DNA of 39,700 nt from Gammaproteobacteria bacterium (GTDB lineage Bacteria; Pseudomonadota; Gammaproteobacteria; Pseudomonadales; Pseudohongiellaceae), in the NCBI GenBank assembly GCA_026710425.1, contig JAPORB010000157.1, positions 1-39,700 on the forward strand, read 5' to 3'. Shown here one piece after another: positions 9,378-18,983 of the stretch. Each line of letters begins with the position of its first letter. Position 1 is the stretch's first letter. The translations under genes were made by a program, and so were the position numbers. The notes below the pieces were generated by a model. It was not told the DNA's origin, did not search any database, and saw only the letters and a program-made list of their open reading frames with translations.

Positions 9378-12300
9378 TTCAGCGGTACTTCAACTAGTCT
9401 CGGCAAGGCAGTAAAAAGCAGGGCAGTTTTTATCGGCACCTCGGGTTCCATAGCCTTAAACAGACGTTTGTAAACCGTCAACTGTGAATAAAACTCTTCA
9501 GTCATACGTGTAATGAACGCCGACTCGTCCTCGTCCGGCCAAGGGCTACTCGTCTTGTAGTCAATAATCCAGCGATGATTGCCAGCCATGAAGGTACGAT
9601 CAATGACGCGGTTTTCAATGACCTGCTCACCCAGTTTCCTGCCAATCCTGCTCAGAGTAAGCTCGCACTGGCTATCTTCAAGTTGCGGGTTAAACACCCA
9701 GTTAATTGAAGCATCCTGTAAGGTGTTTCTGACCTCTTGTTCAATACTATTGCAGCATAATTCGATGGCATTGATCTCTGTTTCTACTTCATCCACATCT
9801 GGATTGAGATGGCGAAGCTGCAGTGCCCACCAGGAACGTAAATGACTGAGCCCATCCAGCCAGGCTTGTTGATCAGCTGCGAGCACGTATTGTTCAAGAC
9901 ATCGATGAATTAACGTGCCCCTAATTGCCAAAAGGCTACTATCAGGCCATCGTAGCCCGGGCCTGCGGCCACTCAGTGATCGCGCTTGTTGCACGATTTT
10001 CTCACTTTCTTTCAGCTGCCAGACCGAGTTGAATCGGCGTATATGGGTGGCTTGTTGCTTTTCATCTTGCATGCCCTTGATAAGCCGTCTATAGCCCTTG
10101 TTCTCTTCAATTGCTGTGACCTGGATTTTTTCTGCATCCAGGAATGGCCAAATTTTAGCTAGCAGACTGCGCTTAGCTGGATCTTTTAACCGACTTTTTA
10201 CATCGTCCGGGTCGGCATCAATGTTTTCACAATTCTCTCGCGCAAGGGTGGCATACAGGGAAGCAGATTTTCTGGCACGTGTGATCGCAATATAGAGCAG
10301 TCGTGTACTTTCCAGTTGATTTTTCAGCTCCTGCTCGTGACGCAGCAGATTATATAAGGGACTGTCATCTTCCCCAGCTTCGGTCAGGCCAGCGAGAAAC
10401 AAGCGGTTATCGCCATGCTGATTGACCCGCTCATGGCTAATATATAACGGTCTATCATCACTGCGACCTATACGATTAAGGGCAGGGATCAGAACATGGT
10501 CAAATTCCAGTCCTTTGGCCTTGTGCATGGTTAGAAGATGCAATCCCGAAGCTTCCAGTTCCACCGGGCTGGGAACAAAAGCCTGTTCTATCGCTAGTTC
10601 AAATTCACCCATATCGGCAATGCCACCAGCTACTTCATTTTGTTCAATCAAATCAAGAAAACACTGCACACTATCATTTTCCAGTCTGGAGGTGATACAG
10701 GCAGATCCACAGAGTAACCGCCAGCCAGTCTCAACGATGTCCCTAAGCGAGGTGCGGAATCGCATATCGAGTATAAATTTCAGCGCAGTGACGAAGTCCC
10801 CCAGTACCGAACATGCCCAGTCGCTCAATCCCTCAACATTCTCATAATTCTGGATGGTCTTCCATAAATCGGTAGAAACGGATTTGTGTGTGGCCAGAGC
10901 ATGCAGGTCGCTAATACCCAAGCCGCACCAGGGGGCGCGCAACAGGGCAATCCAAGCAAGTCTATCGCCAGGATGAAGAATGATGCGCAATATGCACATC
11001 AAATCATCAATGATTGCCAGTGAGTCGAGACGGTCGATGTCAGAGGCTGTCCAGCTCAGACCTGCCTCTCGAAGTCTTGGTACCAGAGTAGTCAGAATGT
11101 CGCGCACCCTGACTAGTACGGCAATACTATCATCGGGATACTGTTTGCGTAATTCTGCGACACGGTTTGCTACTATTTCGGACTCAATCTCGGCTGCCGC
11201 TGCATAAGCATCTGCCTCATGATCCAGAATATTAAGGCTCACCCCATGATTTTTAATCGGATCATGGACAGCATTTGCCATCGAATAAGGCACCGCACCA
11301 CGGGAGATATCCACCTGTTGCGGAAAGGCGGAGTCAAAGACCTCGTTTACCCAGGAAACGATGGCGGCTTGAGAACGAAAGTTGGTCGATAGCCTTAGTG
11401 AATCCAGTGCCACATTGTTCAGACTGTTCTCCATGACATCCAGATAGATACTTACATTCGCATTACGAAAACCGTAGCAGGACTGCATGGGGTCACCCAC
11501 CAGAAATAGACTGCGGCCATCCCCCGGCTCCCAGCCGACGGTTAGTTTCTCCAACAAACCACGCTGAAAATGAGAGGTATCCTGGAACTCATCTACCAGG
11601 ATATGGCGAATAACATGATCAAGTGCCAACGTAATGTCCGTGGGTTCCTCTTCGTCCCCCAATGCCAGCATGGCACTAGCAGAGACCTGGGTATAGTCCA
11701 TGACCTTGAGTCTGCGCATGGCCAGAATCAGCTGGCCATTGAGATGATGTAATACTCGAAATAGAGCGGCCAGAAACTCCCACTCACTACTCTTAATATC
11801 CGGCGGTGGAAGCAGTCGAAGATAAGCCAGGCATTCCAGCATGTCTGGTTTGTCTGCCAAACGCTCAATCAACTCCTTACGCAGCTGCTTCATTTCCTTG
11901 TTCAGTGCCTTGAACTCAGTATTCCCGGTATTACTGGCAGGAAATCCGTGTTTTTTCTGCACTGCATTTCGCCAAGCCGGTTTCATTGTCAGCAGAAAAT
12001 CAACCATCAACTGCCATCGGTGCAGATCTTGGGCTTCAATGCCGGGCAGGGCAGTCAGTGATTCATGCTGCTCCGAGGGCAGAATGCCCTCTCGGGCAAG
12101 ATTGGCTGCAGCGAAGTTGTATAGTGAAACAAGATCAGGTGTTTCATCATTGAGCTTTTGCCGAATTTCAGCGAGAGTTTCATTTATCCACTCGGCCAAA
12201 TGTCGGGCCAATTCCTCAATGCCACGAGATCCCGAAAGTTTTAAATAATTCAGGTGCCCGTACCACTGATCCCTACTTTTGAGCAATCCCGTCAGGAGTT

Positions 12301-12874
12301 TATGAATGCGCCGAATATCATTATCGAGATGTATCAGCAAACGCTCAATATCATCAGCGATGGGATTTTTGGACTCCAGTTGCTCCAGAGTGGCATTGAT
12401 GGCAGCACGAAAGCAGTGATCAATATTTTCCTGCAACTTAGGATCACTTCCAGTCTGGGAGAGCACGGGCAATTGTTTGGCCAAATAAAAACAGAAGCTA
12501 TCGATTGTCTGTACCCGAAATCGCGTGGGGTTTTCCAGTAATTGCCATTTCAGATCGCTATCTCGTTCCAACACGTCCTGACCGATGCGGTAGCGCAATT
12601 CCTCAATGGTCCCTTGCGGATGAGATTCACCCCGCATACAGCGTTGACACCAAAGCAAGGCAGTAATGATGCGGTCACGCATTTCGCTAGCGGCTTTGCG
12701 GGTAAAAGTAATGGCCAGCACTTCCTCAGGTTGTTTGCACTGCGTCAGAAGTTTTAGGTATCGCAAGGTCAACAGTTCGGTTTTGCCGGAGCCTGCCGGA
12801 GCCTGCACGATGAATGAGCGATTGACTTCAAGTGCCTGGTTGCGAGCAGATTGGTCTGGAAGAGGGCGCGTCAA
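9374..12874 (-). CDS. AddA-like UvrD/Rep helicase with C-terminal nuclease
   Basis: Predicted subunit of a double-strand-break end-processing helicase-nuclease, working with the AddB-like protein encoded just upstream. Superfamily 1 motifs appear in order: Walker A APAGSGKT (25-32), ITFTRKAASEM, VDEFQDTS, LVGDPMQSCYGFR, LSTNFRS, LTMHKAKGLEFD and YIAITRAR. The C-terminus carries a RecB-type PD-(D/E)XK nuclease: GTLIHRCLE, a lone Asp in VIDRTF, then WIIDYKTS and a downstream QLTVY, so the active site looks complete. 1166 residues, usual for AddA. ATG overlaps the stop of the AddB-like gene by four bases, indicating translational coupling. RecBCD or true AddAB are alternative names; the pairing here fits the proteobacterial 'UvrD helicase plus TIGR03623' type. 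Confidence 0.9.
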   Translation of the reverse strand: MTRPLPDQSARNQALEVNRSFIVQAPAGSGKTELLTLRYLKLLTQCKQPEEVLAITFTRKAASEMRDRIITALLWCQRCMRGESHPQGTIEELRYRIGQDVLERDSDLKWQLLENPTRFRVQTIDSFCFYLAKQLPVLSQTGSDPKLQENIDHCFRAAINATLEQLESKNPIADDIERLLIHLDNDIRRIHKLLTGLLKSRDQWYGHLNYLKLSGSRGIEELARHLAEWINETLAEIRQKLNDETPDLVSLYNFAAANLAREGILPSEQHESLTALPGIEAQDLHRWQLMVDFLLTMKPAWRNAVQKKHGFPASNTGNTEFKALNKEMKQLRKELIERLADKPDMLECLAYLRLLPPPDIKSSEWEFLAALFRVLHHLNGQLILAMRRLKVMDYTQVSASAMLALGDEEEPTDITLALDHVIRHILVDEFQDTSHFQRGLLEKLTVGWEPGDGRSLFLVGDPMQSCYGFRNANVSIYLDVMENSLNNVALDSLRLSTNFRSQAAIVSWVNEVFDSAFPQQVDISRGAVPYSMANAVHDPIKNHGVSLNILDHEADAYAAAAEIESEIVANRVAELRKQYPDDSIAVLVRVRDILTTLVPRLREAGLSWTASDIDRLDSLAIIDDLMCILRIILHPGDRLAWIALLRAPWCGLGISDLHALATHKSVSTDLWKTIQNYENVEGLSDWACSVLGDFVTALKFILDMRFRTSLRDIVETGWRLLCGSACITSRLENDSVQCFLDLIEQNEVAGGIADMGEFELAIEQAFVPSPVELEASGLHLLTMHKAKGLEFDHVLIPALNRIGRSDDRPLYISHERVNQHGDNRLFLAGLTEAGEDDSPLYNLLRHEQELKNQLESTRLLYIAITRARKSASLYATLARENCENIDADPDDVKSRLKDPAKRSLLAKIWPFLDAEKIQVTAIEENKGYRRLIKGMQDEKQQATHIRRFNSVWQLKESEKIVQQARSLSGRRPGLRWPDSSLLAIRGTLIHRCLEQYVLAADQQAWLDGLSHLRSWWALQLRHLNPDVDEVETEINAIELCCNSIEQEVRNTLQDASINWVFNPQLEDSQCELTLSRIGRKLGEQVIENRVIDRTFMAGNHRWIIDYKTSSPWPDEDESAFITRMTEEFYSQLTVYKRLFKAMEPEVPIKTALLFTALPRLVEVPLN

Positions 12875-15675
12875 AGGGGATTCCTCTTCTGCGGTGAGAC
12901 CTTTTTGATAGTTGCATCAGGAAGTCGGCACATCGCACGGATTTGTCGGTTCGTGCAATTTCTGGCGTAATCAGGCGGGGTAATAGTGGCTATGCCAGCA
13001 AGAAACTCGTCAGCAATTCTCTCCAGACCATCCTTGAGTTTAGCCTGCAGTTCTGGCCAGCCAGTGACTTCGGGGTGCTTGGTTATCAGGCTATTGAGTG
13101 AAGTCAGTGTGGGATGAAATGGCTCTTGGTCTGTTATGCCGGAGTAGCCCGGGTTTTCGATATTGATGCGGGCAACGGCAACAGCCGATACTGTTCCGCC
13201 ATGCTTACCAGTTTCTTCAATAACGGTCATATACATGGGTAGTTGCAGGTCTTCAGGTCGCTCCTTGAGCCAGTTCGAAGACGAGACCGCTGTCCTGCCA
13301 GTTTTGTAATCAATGACGGCAATGGTATTGTCAGCAAGGCGATCAATCCGGTCTATCTTGAGATTGAACAGCATATCTCGGTAATGCCAGGACATTTTTT
13401 CCTCTGTGCACAATACTGAAAATTTTTCTCGCTCTTTTTCGATTTGAAGAAAGCTGGACAATCTGGTGGCGATACGTCGTTTTTCGATTTGGGTGAAGCG
13501 TTTGGTCATGATCGAACGGTGATGCTGACGCAAATAACGTACAGCTTCAGCAGCTGCCTCATTACATAGTTCCCAAAGACTGTCAGGATCAACCGATAAA
13601 TCGTTGCGTTCAGTAATTTGTGCATACAACTTCTCAAGTGCCAGATGAATGGCCGTACCTTTCGCTGCTGGACTCAATCCACTAGCAAAGCTCTCTAGTG
13701 GCTCAGCTCGCAGACGATGTTGAATAAAGGCATGAAATGGGCACCTTGACTGATCGTTCAAAACATTGACACCTCCCAGACTTTCATCACCAGATCTGGG
13801 TTGCAGAGGTACGGCATCGTCATCAGGTATCGCAATAAGCTGTAAGTGGCTATTCTCCTTACTATTAAACATGGGGAGCACCAATGAACTGTCGGATTCT
13901 ATCTCAAGTGCCAGATTGGTAAATTCAGCACTAAAGCTGCTGGGCCTAAACTCTTGGTCATCGCCGCTGCGATGGTGACTGACAGTAAATGTTTTACTTG
14001 CCGATACCAATAAAGAGGAAAAAATATCGCGAGCGAACATAACTTGAATATTACTGTGACTGCCTGGCATTCCCAGTTCCCTTTGCAGGGGATAAGGAAG
14101 GAAGGGTGTGGGACTTACAGGTGGCGGCCATACTTGGTCGTTGAAATTCAGAATCCATAGATGATCGAAAGCAAGATCACTGGCCTCCTCAAGACTAAGC
14201 AGTGATATCTGACATCGATCGTCAAACTTCGGTTTGAGTTTTGTGTCAAGACAAATCTGACGCAGCCTTGACAGTACCTGCGAAAAGTCAACCCTCTCCA
14301 GAATCGGGGTCAGTCCTGACAATTCAGTCAAAGCCGCTTCAAAACGGGTTATAACTACACGCTTCTGATGTGGAGTCAGCTTTCTGCCTGGCCAGCCAAA
14401 CCTGCGTAACACTTCGGTTAGGAATTTGCTCCATTGTGCTGGCGTGGCGGATGCGGGTTGCTTGTTCATTCCTGAAGAGCAGGTTAGAACATTGATTTTT
14501 CGCTGTACTGCACGGATAGCGGCCATCAGTTTCGGGCAACGATAGTCGGTATTCCTGAGACCGGCAAAATAAACCAAATCATCCCCGCGACATGGATTAG
14601 TAAGGCGTCGGCGTAGATGTTGTTCCAGCCGGGTTCTCTGAGTATGCTCGCCTGTATTCGGCAGCACATAGGGAGAACGCAGCAGACGGCAAAAGGATTC
14701 AAGCTGTGCCTCCCGGCTTTTTATCACTAAATCAAAAATCAAAAAAGCATCATGAATCAGTGCCTCATCCATCAGACTACTGGAGCGACGACTGCTGTTG
14801 AAAACAACATCCTCACTGCAGTACTCAACCAGATATTGCGGTCGCAGAGCATTGCGAAGTATGCGTTCAAGTTCGTTATGCTGCTCATCAGAAAGTTGAC
14901 CGATCAGCCCGATATGTGCCTGGCTGTCGTTTGCCATAATTTGCTTGGCCCAGCTGGCCGCAGCAGTGAATTCGTCACGCACAGTGGGAAATATTCTTGA
15001 TTGACCAGAAATCGTTGGGTCCTGTCGGTCAGGTTTAATTTCCTCCACAGCAGCCACATTTTTCAGGTATTCAAACAGTGTTCTATACAGTGGCGGTGGC
15101 TGAGTAAAGTTCAACAAGACAAAATTGTTGGCAATTGGCAGAGTGTTGGGTGAGGCGAGGTCCATGCAAATTTGTTCTATACAATCAACAAGACTAATTA
15201 CGGACTTCTTCTTGCACAGCTTTTCAAACATTGTGGACCAATGCAGAAATGCCTGGAGATCAGGAATCACAGCAAAAGAAAGCAACTCTTGTTGGTGGTT
15301 CTTTTGTAATTTCCATTGCTTCATACGCTGATATGCTCGACTGGCTTGGGCGGCAGTTTCTCCTGGATTAAGCAGTGGGTAGCTGTGCAAGGAGTTTTCT
15401 ATGATCTGTGTCCATAAAACCCGTTCTTCGGTATCGGACACCAGCAAGCGGGTGCAATAGGGCAATCGCCCCAAGCTCGCAAGCTGATCCCAGGTATTTC
15501 GGGCCCAGACATCAACTCCAATTACCCGGGGGGTGACAAATACTGTATGGGACTGACTTCTAGCATAACTGCGAACTACAGCATCCCGAAGCCGATTGTT
15601 TGGAACCAGCACGGTTGCACCTTGCTCGATGGCCTCAGCCAGTCGCTCATTGAGATGTAGGCGGGTGATACTCAT
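12871..15675 (-). CDS. AddB-like PD-(D/E)XK nuclease, probable DNA repair protein
   Basis: Partner of the AddA-like protein. The N-terminal half is an inactivated helicase-like region without a usable Walker A (VLVPNNRLRDAV replaces it). The C-terminus has a nuclease core, KIDRIDRL then IAVIDYKTGR, followed by LQLPMY, matching family TIGR03623. AddB proteins normally use four cysteines around the nuclease for an iron-sulfur cluster, one before it and three after in a C-x2-C-x5-C pattern. Here Cys645 is present before it, and the tail has Cys907 and Cys916, but position 910 is Arg. It lies 11 bases after mnmH and overlaps the next gene, so the three genes probably form one transcript. Confidence 0.87.
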   Translation of the reverse strand: MSITRLHLNERLAEAIEQGATVLVPNNRLRDAVVRSYARSQSHTVFVTPRVIGVDVWARNTWDQLASLGRLPYCTRLLVSDTEERVLWTQIIENSLHSYPLLNPGETAAQASRAYQRMKQWKLQKNHQQELLSFAVIPDLQAFLHWSTMFEKLCKKKSVISLVDCIEQICMDLASPNTLPIANNFVLLNFTQPPPLYRTLFEYLKNVAAVEEIKPDRQDPTISGQSRIFPTVRDEFTAAASWAKQIMANDSQAHIGLIGQLSDEQHNELERILRNALRPQYLVEYCSEDVVFNSSRRSSSLMDEALIHDAFLIFDLVIKSREAQLESFCRLLRSPYVLPNTGEHTQRTRLEQHLRRRLTNPCRGDDLVYFAGLRNTDYRCPKLMAAIRAVQRKINVLTCSSGMNKQPASATPAQWSKFLTEVLRRFGWPGRKLTPHQKRVVITRFEAALTELSGLTPILERVDFSQVLSRLRQICLDTKLKPKFDDRCQISLLSLEEASDLAFDHLWILNFNDQVWPPPVSPTPFLPYPLQRELGMPGSHSNIQVMFARDIFSSLLVSASKTFTVSHHRSGDDQEFRPSSFSAEFTNLALEIESDSSLVLPMFNSKENSHLQLIAIPDDDAVPLQPRSGDESLGGVNVLNDQSRCPFHAFIQHRLRAEPLESFASGLSPAAKGTAIHLALEKLYAQITERNDLSVDPDSLWELCNEAAAEAVRYLRQHHRSIMTKRFTQIEKRRIATRLSSFLQIEKEREKFSVLCTEEKMSWHYRDMLFNLKIDRIDRLADNTIAVIDYKTGRTAVSSSNWLKERPEDLQLPMYMTVIEETGKHGGTVSAVAVARINIENPGYSGITDQEPFHPTLTSLNSLITKHPEVTGWPELQAKLKDGLERIADEFLAGIATITPPDYARNCTNRQIRAMCRLPDATIKKVSPQKRNPL

Positions 15676-15686
15676 CCGATGTCTCT

Positions 15687-16796
15687 TTAAGTGTGCTGCA
15701 ATAAGACTTTTGGTTGTATCCAGCTGGTGAGTTCCTCGGCAGTACCCTTGTACACTACTCTCTGAAGCTTGCTTTCGAGTTGATACTCGTACATCGGATC
15801 GTAATAGCTGGTGAGCAATTCCTCAATCCAATAGCGATGAGCATCGGTGTCGCCAGCACGCTGCTGTTGCTCAAGAGCACTCTGCATTATGCCCTTTATA
15901 TGCATAAACCTTTCCTCGCCCAAGCGACGGCGGATACGGCCCAATGCTTCCAGTAAGGAGTCAGCAAATAGTTGATTGGCCTGATTGCTATGAAGACGAT
16001 GAAAGTCGGTATAGTTGGACTGAATGTAGTCATGATGAATTGTGTTAACTCGTTCCTGTAGTGGCACATCAAGCAGTGCCAGTGGCGATTCATGCATGCG
16101 TCGATAGAGTGGGAGGGGGATGGAGAGGCTGCCAATAGCGCGACTCTCATCCTCGACCACCACACGTTGCTGCTGTTGCCAGTGCAGATCCAGCAACTGT
16201 ATTGCTAGTCGATTCTCAAAATCAATCTGACCGGGTTGATCAATAACCCGGCGCCCAAAGGCTGAGCCACGATGGCAGGCGATACCTTCCAGATCCAGAC
16301 TGTTGGGAAGTGTGCATAGCAAGTGGGTTTTGCCACTACCTGTCTTGCCGGCAATTATGATTAGATTGTCGGCACTGGCCAATAGTTCCACCTGCTGAAT
16401 CAGGAAGCGGCGCAAGGCTTTGTAGCCTCCAGCAACTCGACGGACTGATATCCCCTCCTCGCGTAGCCACTCCTGAGCGGTCTTTGATCTAAGCCCGCCG
16501 CGAAAGCAATACAGTGCTGTGTCCGGGTGTTGTTGAATAGCCAGTTTCCAGTTCTTGACACAGAGGGCTTTCCCTTCAATACCCAGCAGTCTTGTACCAA
16601 GATCTATTGCTGCCTGTCTGCCTCGCTGTCGATAGCAGGTGCCTACCGCCTGCCTTTGCATATCATTGAGGAGCGGCAAATTACTGGCGCATGGAAAAGC
16701 CCCTTTATTGAATTCCACTGGAGCACGAACGTCAAGGAGCGGGATTTTCAGCTGCAAGATCGATTTGAATTGATCAGCCTGGATCAGTTCGGACAT
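15687..16796 (-). CDS. mnmH: tRNA 2-selenouridine synthase
   Basis: Replaces sulfur by selenium in the wobble 2-thiouridine of tRNAs for Lys, Glu and Gln, using selenophosphate, with a geranylated intermediate. The N-terminal rhodanese domain has the active cysteine Cys97 in CFRGGLRS, same position as E. coli YbbB. The C-terminal P-loop domain starts with GKTGSGKT (150-157). Length 369 is typical. It is first in the minus-strand group with the AddB/AddA pair. Presence implies selenophosphate is made (selD elsewhere), which is not visible in this window. A TAGGA stretch sits very close to the ATG, so the start is plausible but not decided by it. Confidence 0.94.
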   Translation of the reverse strand: MSELIQADQFKSILQLKIPLLDVRAPVEFNKGAFPCASNLPLLNDMQRQAVGTCYRQRGRQAAIDLGTRLLGIEGKALCVKNWKLAIQQHPDTALYCFRGGLRSKTAQEWLREEGISVRRVAGGYKALRRFLIQQVELLASADNLIIIAGKTGSGKTHLLCTLPNSLDLEGIACHRGSAFGRRVIDQPGQIDFENRLAIQLLDLHWQQQQRVVVEDESRAIGSLSIPLPLYRRMHESPLALLDVPLQERVNTIHHDYIQSNYTDFHRLHSNQANQLFADSLLEALGRIRRRLGEERFMHIKGIMQSALEQQQRAGDTDAHRYWIEELLTSYYDPMYEYQLESKLQRVVYKGTAEELTSWIQPKVLLQHT

Positions 16797-17059
16797 TTCC
16801 TAGATGCTTTGGAATCAGCTAGTGGTGACAGTCCATAGACATGGCGACATCGGCAACTAGATTGTGCCGATGATATGAATGAAATAGTCTGGATTAAATC
16901 CATGATGAGGAGCAGTGCATCATAAAGTTGCAATAGGCTTTTCTAGTAGTTGCTTTTTCGCTAATCTGTCTTGAGAGCGGTCGGTAAAATATGGAAGATA
17001 CCTTCCAGAATTTTGCCATAAACTGCACTGTAGATTCCTTGATACAATGAAGCAAAATT

Positions 17060-17579
17060 TTAATCTTCAGTACCAGCACATGGAAGTACCAAGACACCTT
17101 CAATCCTATTTGTCTGAGCTATTAGATTGTCTAGCTTATCATTATAGGTTTTTTGCTTCTGTTCAACTCCGCTAATGCGGTCATTGACATTTTCTTTCAG
17201 ATCACCTATCCGGTTATTGACATTATCTTTAAGTCATTGATCCGGGCACTAATATTATCTTTAAGATCATCGATACGATCGTTAAAATTTTCTTTCAGGT
17301 CATTACATTAACATTTGTTTTCGAGCTAGAGACTTCACATTTCATGCCATTGACGTCCTCTTTCATATCCTTGACATCCTCTTTTATATCTTTGAAATCA
17401 TCCCTAAGCTCATTGAAATTTCCTTTCAAGCTATCAAATCGAATATTGGTCATTTCTGACAAGCTATCAATGCGAGTGTGAATGGCTTGTATATCTTTGC
17501 AAATCAAAGAGTATTGGATAATCAATAGTATCGATATGGGCCAATGATCAATTAGTGCTTGAGTAATAGATGTATTCAT
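17060..17579 (-). pseudogene. frameshifted membrane-anchored coiled-coil protein
   Basis: From ATG 17579 the frame runs 94 residues: a hydrophobic segment (about 14-28, WPISILLIIQYSLI), then a helical heptad stretch with repeats such as DDFKDIK, EDVKDMK, EDVNGMK, and stops at 17295. The protein sense continues in another frame (NDLKENFNDRI...) and, after a second shift near 17230, in a third to a stop at 17060. Restoring one base at each point gives one frame of about 173 residues ending in IEGVLVLPCAGTED. Such short membrane-anchored coiled coils are known in many bacteria, but I do not recognise the family or function. Two independent single-base losses favour a dead gene; sequencing errors are the alternative. 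Confidence 0.6.
17174..17304 (-). repeat. four tandem 33-base repeats encoding 11-residue coiled-coil units
   Basis: The frameshift-corrected translation gives NDLKENFNDRI, DDLKDNISARI, NDLKDNVNNRI and GDLKENVNDRI in tandem. The DNA copies are 33 bases apart, except one copy lacking a base. Eleven-residue periodicity fits a right-handed coiled coil. Confidence 0.75.
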
Positions 17580-18290
17580 GACTACCTCATTGACTTTTAG
17601 ATTATCGTATTACTCGTTTTACTAATTGTCAATGGAAATTTTGTTGATTGTTAGCCCCTGCAAAAGGATATTCCTGTTTAACTGATTACAGTAGGCAATG
17701 CACCTGACTTATGCAAAGATTTACAGGCTAAAACCGTACAGTCCTTCTGTTTTTAACTTATCAATATCCTGCTCCCGAATATTATGTACAGTACAGCTTT
17801 TAATTTCCGGTGATTCTCAGAATCATAAGACTTCCATTATCAAATCGCCATCGACAGCGACTTTGCTTACGCAAGCACTCTATAGTCAGAGCAGGTTTTG
17901 CTGGTCGCAAACAATTGATCCATATGAACCAGTTGCCTGCCAACCTTGATACGCTGTCTTTTATAATCTGCAACGCCTATCTTTTAACACAACAAGGCTT
18001 TTTGCTTGTGGCGCAGATTAACCTCGGCCCACTGCTTGGCCTCAAGATTAGAGACGGATGTTAGAAATTTTGAACATATATACAGTATATGGGTAACCAA
18101 AGAATATTTCAAGGATTTCAAGAAACTTTTTCAGGTGGATCATGTAGGTGTGATTGCCCAATAGTTTCACCGGGTGCTTTGACCAAGTAGAACTGGGTTC
18201 CCACAGTATCGACAACGAGAAATGGAATGTCGAACTATGTTCTTGGGGGAGCAAAAAAATCAATATTCTGATACGTTATGCGTTTGAAGC
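17580..18290. other. gene-free spacer
   Basis: About 710 bases without a convincing gene on either strand. Short open frames here lack ribosome binding sites and recognisable protein character. A minus-strand stretch around 17720-17815 reads as plausible protein sequence (EQDIDKLKTEGLYGF) but is bounded by stops, so it may be another decayed gene. Confidence 0.4.
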
Positions 18291-18983
18291 TTGCGACTGA
18301 GTATAACTTTATTGCTTAGCATCTCATTGCTTGGAGAACTGACCATAGCCGATAAACCTCACAGCTTAGCTCCAGACCCCTTTGCTTTGGTAGCAAAGAT
18401 CAAAACTCGGGGTCCGGCACCGGTGCATTTGTGGGACCCGCCATTTTGCGGTGATATTGATCTGATTATAAGGCGCGATGGCACCTGGGTTCATGAAGGT
18501 CGACCAATTCGTCGTCAAGCCATGGTAAAATTGTTCGCTTCCATTTTGAAACGGGAAGGTGAGCATTATTTTCTGGTTACTCCAGTAGAAAAAGTAGGCA
18601 TCACGGTAGAGGACTGTCCGTTTCTAGTGATCTCTATGGATATGGACTCAGATCAGAACCAACAACGGTTGTGCTTTACCACGAACACAGGGGAGGCGGT
18701 AGTTGCAGATGCCGATCACCCCTTGCGGGTGCATGAGAATCCTAGAAACGGCGAGCCTCATCCGGTGATACATATCCGTTCAAATTTGTGGGGACTGCTC
18801 AGTCGTGCTGTTTTCTATCGCCTAGTGGAACTGGCGGTTCCGGTCAACCACGCAAAAGCAGGGGTGAGACCTCAAACAGGGCAAAACGATACACCGCGTG
18901 AAAATTATGCCGAGTCTCTTGCAGTTTTTAGCGCAGGCGAGATTTTTTTCCTTGGCAGCTTAGGTAATGAGGGTGGTTCGTGA
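18291..18983 (+). CDS. DUF1285 family protein
   Basis: Member of a small, mostly proteobacterial family of unknown function. The recognisable core begins with PVHLWDPPFCGDIDL, followed by GTWVHEGRPI, YFLVTPVEK and LWGLLSRAVFYRLVELA. These blocks are the family hallmarks as I remember them. The family usually has about 180-190 residues; this frame of 230 has a longer N-terminus. The start is uncertain: the frame opens with TTG 18291 followed by a hydrophobic stretch LSITLLLSISLLG that could be a signal-like segment or non-coding. The ATG at 18278 is out of frame. DUF1285 genes sit near lol/rne regions in Pseudomonas-type genomes, but no functional inference is made. Confidence 0.8.
   Translation: MRLSITLLLSISLLGELTIADKPHSLAPDPFALVAKIKTRGPAPVHLWDPPFCGDIDLIIRRDGTWVHEGRPIRRQAMVKLFASILKREGEHYFLVTPVEKVGITVEDCPFLVISMDMDSDQNQQRLCFTTNTGEAVVADADHPLRVHENPRNGEPHPVIHIRSNLWGLLSRAVFYRLVELAVPVNHAKAGVRPQTGQNDTPRENYAESLAVFSAGEIFFLGSLGNEGGS

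Noticed and set aside
9374..15675. RecB/RecC of a RecBCD enzyme
   Set aside because: No recD is present, the second subunit has a nuclease domain of its own, and motifs fit the AddA and TIGR03623 pair.
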